A program made the position numbers and the translations under genes. Under the pieces are notes generated by a model that did not search any database, was not told the DNA's origin, and saw only the letters and a list, made by a program, of their open reading frames with translations. 7,237 nt of DNA from Rhizobacter sp. (lineage in GTDB: Bacteria; Pseudomonadota; Gammaproteobacteria; Burkholderiales; Burkholderiaceae_C). This document shows, piece after piece, positions 4,879 through 7,237 of the stretch. Positions within the stretch are counted from its first letter, which is position 1, and each line of letters opens with the position of its first letter. The DNA is taken from NCBI GenBank assembly GCA_025351675.1, contig JANXVK010000634.1, positions 1 through 7,237 on the forward strand, in the 5' to 3' direction.

Positions 4879-7237
4879 ATGCAGATATGCCCCGGCTGCG
4901 GCGAAGAAAACCCTGCCAAATTCAAGCTGTGCGGATACTGCGGCACGCCACTCGCGCCGAAGGCCGAGGTCTTGCCGCCGCGGGAGTTGCGCAAGACGGT
5001 CACGATCGTCTTCTCTGATCTCAAGGGGTCGACGGCGCTCACCGAGCTCCTCGATCCCGAGACCATGCGCGAGGTCGTCGGCCGCTACTTTGCCGCCATG
5101 GCGGCAGAAATCACGCGTCACGGCGGAAAGATCGAGAAGTACATCGGCGACGCCATCATGGCTGTTTTCGGGTTGCCTCGGGCGCACGAAGACGATGCGT
5201 TGCGGGCGGTGCGCGCCACGGCCGGCATGCAGGCGGCGTTGCAGACACTCAATGAAGACCTGATGCGCCGCTACGGCGTCGCGCTGGCCAATCGCACCGG
5301 CGTGAACACCGGGGAAGTGGTGGCAAACGACGATCCGTCGGTCGACCAGAAACTGGCGACGGGCGATGCCGTCAACGTCGCCGCCCGCCTCGAACAGGCG
5401 GCACCCGAGAACCAGATCTACCTGGGCGAGACCACCTGGCGCTTGGTGCGCGATGCAGTCGAAGTCGAGCGGGTCGAGCCGCTCGAACTGAAGGGAAAGT
5501 CGCAGCGCGTGCCGGCGTTCCGCCTCATCTCCGTGCGCGGCCTGGACGGCAACCTGCGTCGTCAGGACACGCCCGTGGTCGGACGCGATGCGGAACTGGC
5601 CACGCTCCACGCGCTGTTCGACGAGGCCAGCGTCGGGCGAAAGGCCCGGCTCGCCACCGTGGTCGGAGATGCCGGTGTCGGCAAGTCCCGACTGGTGCAT
5701 GAGGTCCTGGAGGCCGTGGCCCCCCGCGCGCGCGTGCTGCGCGGCCGTTGCCTGCCGTATGGCGAAGGCGTGACCTTCTGGCCCTTGCGCGGCATGCTGA
5801 CGGAGGCCGCCGACATTCGCGGCGACGACTCTCCCGAGGTCGCACGCGAAAAGATCCTGAGCGTCGTCGGCCAGGCGGACGTGGCCGACCGGCTCGCCTC
5901 GGCCGTGGGTCTGCATGCCGCGCAGTTTCCGCTGCTCGAGCTGTTCTGGGCGGCCCGCAAGTTTCTCGAAGGCCTCGCGCGCGACCGACCCTGCGTCGCG
6001 TTGCTCGATGACATCCACTGGGCCGCCCCGGCGTTTCTCGACCTGATCGAGCACGTCCTGGATGAGACGCACGAAGCACCGATCCTGCTGTTGGCGACGA
6101 CGCGGCATGACCTGATCCAGGAGCGTCCCCAATGGGGACTTCGACCCGGAGCGGTCCGGCTGATACTGCGACCGCTCGACGCCGCAGCCTCGGCGCAAGT
6201 GGTGGCAAACCTGCTCGGCGCCGCCGATCTGACACCGGACGTGCTGGATCGAATCGTGGCGTCCTCGGAGGGAAATCCGCTGTATGTCGAGCAGATGCTC
6301 TCGATGCTGATCGACACCGGCGCGCTCCGCCAAGAGGGCAGCCGCTGGGTCAGAGGCGAAGCCTACGGAGACATCGCGATCCCGCCGACGATCCAGGCCT
6401 TGCTCGAGGCGCGGCTGGACAAGTTGCAGCGCGAAGAGCGCTCGGCCGTCGATCCGGCCTCCGTCATCGGTCTGGAGTTCGCTCAGTCGGCGGTCGAGGC
6501 GCTCGTGCCGGCAACGCTGCGCGCCAGCGTCGACAAGCAACTGATCGGGCTGACCAGCAAACAGTTCATTCATCCGGCGACGACCCCAGGGCAGAGCGAG
6601 TCGAGGTTCCGCTTCGACCATCACCTCGTGCGCGAGACCGTCTACAACGGACTGCTGAAGCGCGCCCGCGCCAACCTGCATGCCGAGTTCGTGCGTTGGG
6701 CGGACCAAGTGAATGCCGAGCATGGACGTGGGCTGGAGTTCGAGGAAATTCTCGGCTATCACCTGGAGCAGGCGCATCGCTACCTGCGAGATCTGGGGCC
6801 GCTGGACCCCCACGGAATCGAGATCGGCAGCGACGCTGCGAGGCGGCTCTCGGCTGCCGCCGGGCGCGCCTTCGCGCGTGGCGACATGCATTCCGCGGCC
6901 AGCTTGTATCGACGCGCGATCGGGATACTCGATCCGGCTGACGCGACGCGACTGTCGTTGCTGCCCCCACTGGGCGAGACGCTGATGGAATTGGGCGACT
7001 TTGCCGAGGCTGAAGCGATTCTCTCGGAAGCCCGCACCGCCGCGGAGCAGACCGGGAACGAGCGGGTCAGGGTGGCATCCCAACTGGTCGCGATGCTGGT
7101 CCGGCTGTACGGTTCCGCCCCCGGGAACTGGAGCAGCGACGCGGTGAGCTTGTCCGAGTCGGTGATCCCGATGCTCGAGCGCGTCGACGCGCACGACGAG
7201 TTGGCAAACGCTTGGCGGCTGATCGGGTTCGCCCACG
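4879..7237 (+). CDS. Zinc-ribbon / class III nucleotide cyclase / AAA-type ATPase / TPR signalling protein (3' end outside window)
   Basis: At least 786 residues are open to the window edge. Residues 4-21 form a zinc ribbon (C4-x2-C7, C18-x2-C21). Residues 38-220 are a class III adenylate/guanylate cyclase domain: FSDLKGST with metal Asp47, KYIGD with purine-selecting Lys87 and second metal Asp91, and GDAVNVAARLE with transition-state Asn166 and Arg170. The position usually holding Asp or Thr for purine choice seems to be Leu159. VGRDAEL (about 234) opens a STAND/AAA_16-like ATPase with Walker A GDAGVGKS (263-270), Walker B VALLDDIHWA (373-382) and a TTR sensor-like strand (407-409). Helical repeats (GRAFARGDMHSAASLYRRAI; ELGDFAEAEAILSEA) near 663-715 start a TPR region. 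The presumed product is cAMP or cGMP in the cytosol, with ATPase and TPR parts sensing an unknown ligand or partner. Such proteins usually exceed 1,000 residues, so a few hundred are missing. ATG 4879 is chosen because the zinc ribbon starts there. Confidence 0.93.
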   Translation, partial: MQICPGCGEENPAKFKLCGYCGTPLAPKAEVLPPRELRKTVTIVFSDLKGSTALTELLDPETMREVVGRYFAAMAAEITRHGGKIEKYIGDAIMAVFGLPRAHEDDALRAVRATAGMQAALQTLNEDLMRRYGVALANRTGVNTGEVVANDDPSVDQKLATGDAVNVAARLEQAAPENQIYLGETTWRLVRDAVEVERVEPLELKGKSQRVPAFRLISVRGLDGNLRRQDTPVVGRDAELATLHALFDEASVGRKARLATVVGDAGVGKSRLVHEVLEAVAPRARVLRGRCLPYGEGVTFWPLRGMLTEAADIRGDDSPEVAREKILSVVGQADVADRLASAVGLHAAQFPLLELFWAARKFLEGLARDRPCVALLDDIHWAAPAFLDLIEHVLDETHEAPILLLATTRHDLIQERPQWGLRPGAVRLILRPLDAAASAQVVANLLGAADLTPDVLDRIVASSEGNPLYVEQMLSMLIDTGALRQEGSRWVRGEAYGDIAIPPTIQALLEARLDKLQREERSAVDPASVIGLEFAQSAVEALVPATLRASVDKQLIGLTSKQFIHPATTPGQSESRFRFDHHLVRETVYNGLLKRARANLHAEFVRWADQVNAEHGRGLEFEEILGYHLEQAHRYLRDLGPLDPHGIEIGSDAARRLSAAAGRAFARGDMHSAASLYRRAIGILDPADATRLSLLPPLGETLMELGDFAEAEAILSEARTAAEQTGNERVRVASQLVAMLVRLYGSAPGNWSSDAVSLSESVIPMLERVDAHDELANAWRLIGFAH

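Noticed and set aside
3343..7236. A 1,297-codon open frame on the minus strand spanning the cyclase antisense and the patatin gene
   Set aside because: Only its last third (patatin) has recognisable protein sequence. The rest is antisense to a clearly real cyclase and is rich in R, Q, H and A, the usual shadow in GC-rich DNA.
1..7237. Mobile element, CRISPR, toxin-antitoxin or defence island
   Set aside because: No transposase, integrase, repeat array, terminal repeats or recognisable defence domains were found. The STAND-like ATPase belongs to a common cyclase-TPR architecture.

Overview
The window is a GC-rich stretch with long stop-free frames on both strands. It reads like a beta-proteobacterial chromosome, most likely Burkholderiales. 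That placement is an inference from the protein styles (a short coiled-coil plus HTH regulator beginning MPNIASVLK, a cNMP-patatin protein, a YeiB-like DUF418 membrane protein) and from start regions with no Shine-Dalgarno. No rRNA, tRNA, CRISPR array, insertion sequence or phage gene is visible.

Layout. (1) Bases 1 to about 530 (+): the C-terminal half of a PLP-dependent class-III aminotransferase of the glutamate-1-semialdehyde aminomutase type. (2) About 530-1095: a mosaic. It holds a 10-bp hairpin, a beta-rich domain on the minus strand (589-897), a 20-nt perfect palindrome (913-932), and what looks like the last ~33 codons of a MarR-type regulator on the plus strand (946-1044). (3) 1096-2829 (-): a polytopic DUF418 protein with a TTG start and a good RBS; its frame runs on through the mosaic to 394. 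(4) 2830-3022: a divergent intergenic region with several small inverted repeats. (5) 3023-3490 (+): a 155-residue coiled-coil plus HTH regulator. (6) 3518-4742 (-): a broken gene for a patatin-like phospholipase with an N-terminal cyclic-nucleotide-binding domain. It has all three patatin catalytic motifs, but the cNMP domain is cut short and at least two frame changes are present. (7) 4743-4878: a short divergent intergenic region. (8) 4879 to the end (+): a large zinc-ribbon, class III nucleotide cyclase, AAA-type ATPase and TPR protein that runs off the window.

The main theme is gene breakage. The first kilobase is best explained by an ancestral order aminotransferase(+), beta-domain gene(-), MarR gene(+), DUF418 gene(-), in which a deletion removed the start of the beta-domain gene, the shared divergent promoter and most of the MarR gene. 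The patatin gene looks as if it lost its centre in a similar way. Real gene decay and consensus or assembly error in GC-rich, hairpin-forming DNA are both possible, and the sequence alone does not separate them. I see no convincing new multi-gene system. Functionally, a cNMP-binding lipase fragment lies divergent to a nucleotide cyclase, which suggests but does not prove a cyclic-nucleotide signalling neighbourhood. Apart from the mosaic, no stretch longer than 300 bases lacks a gene.
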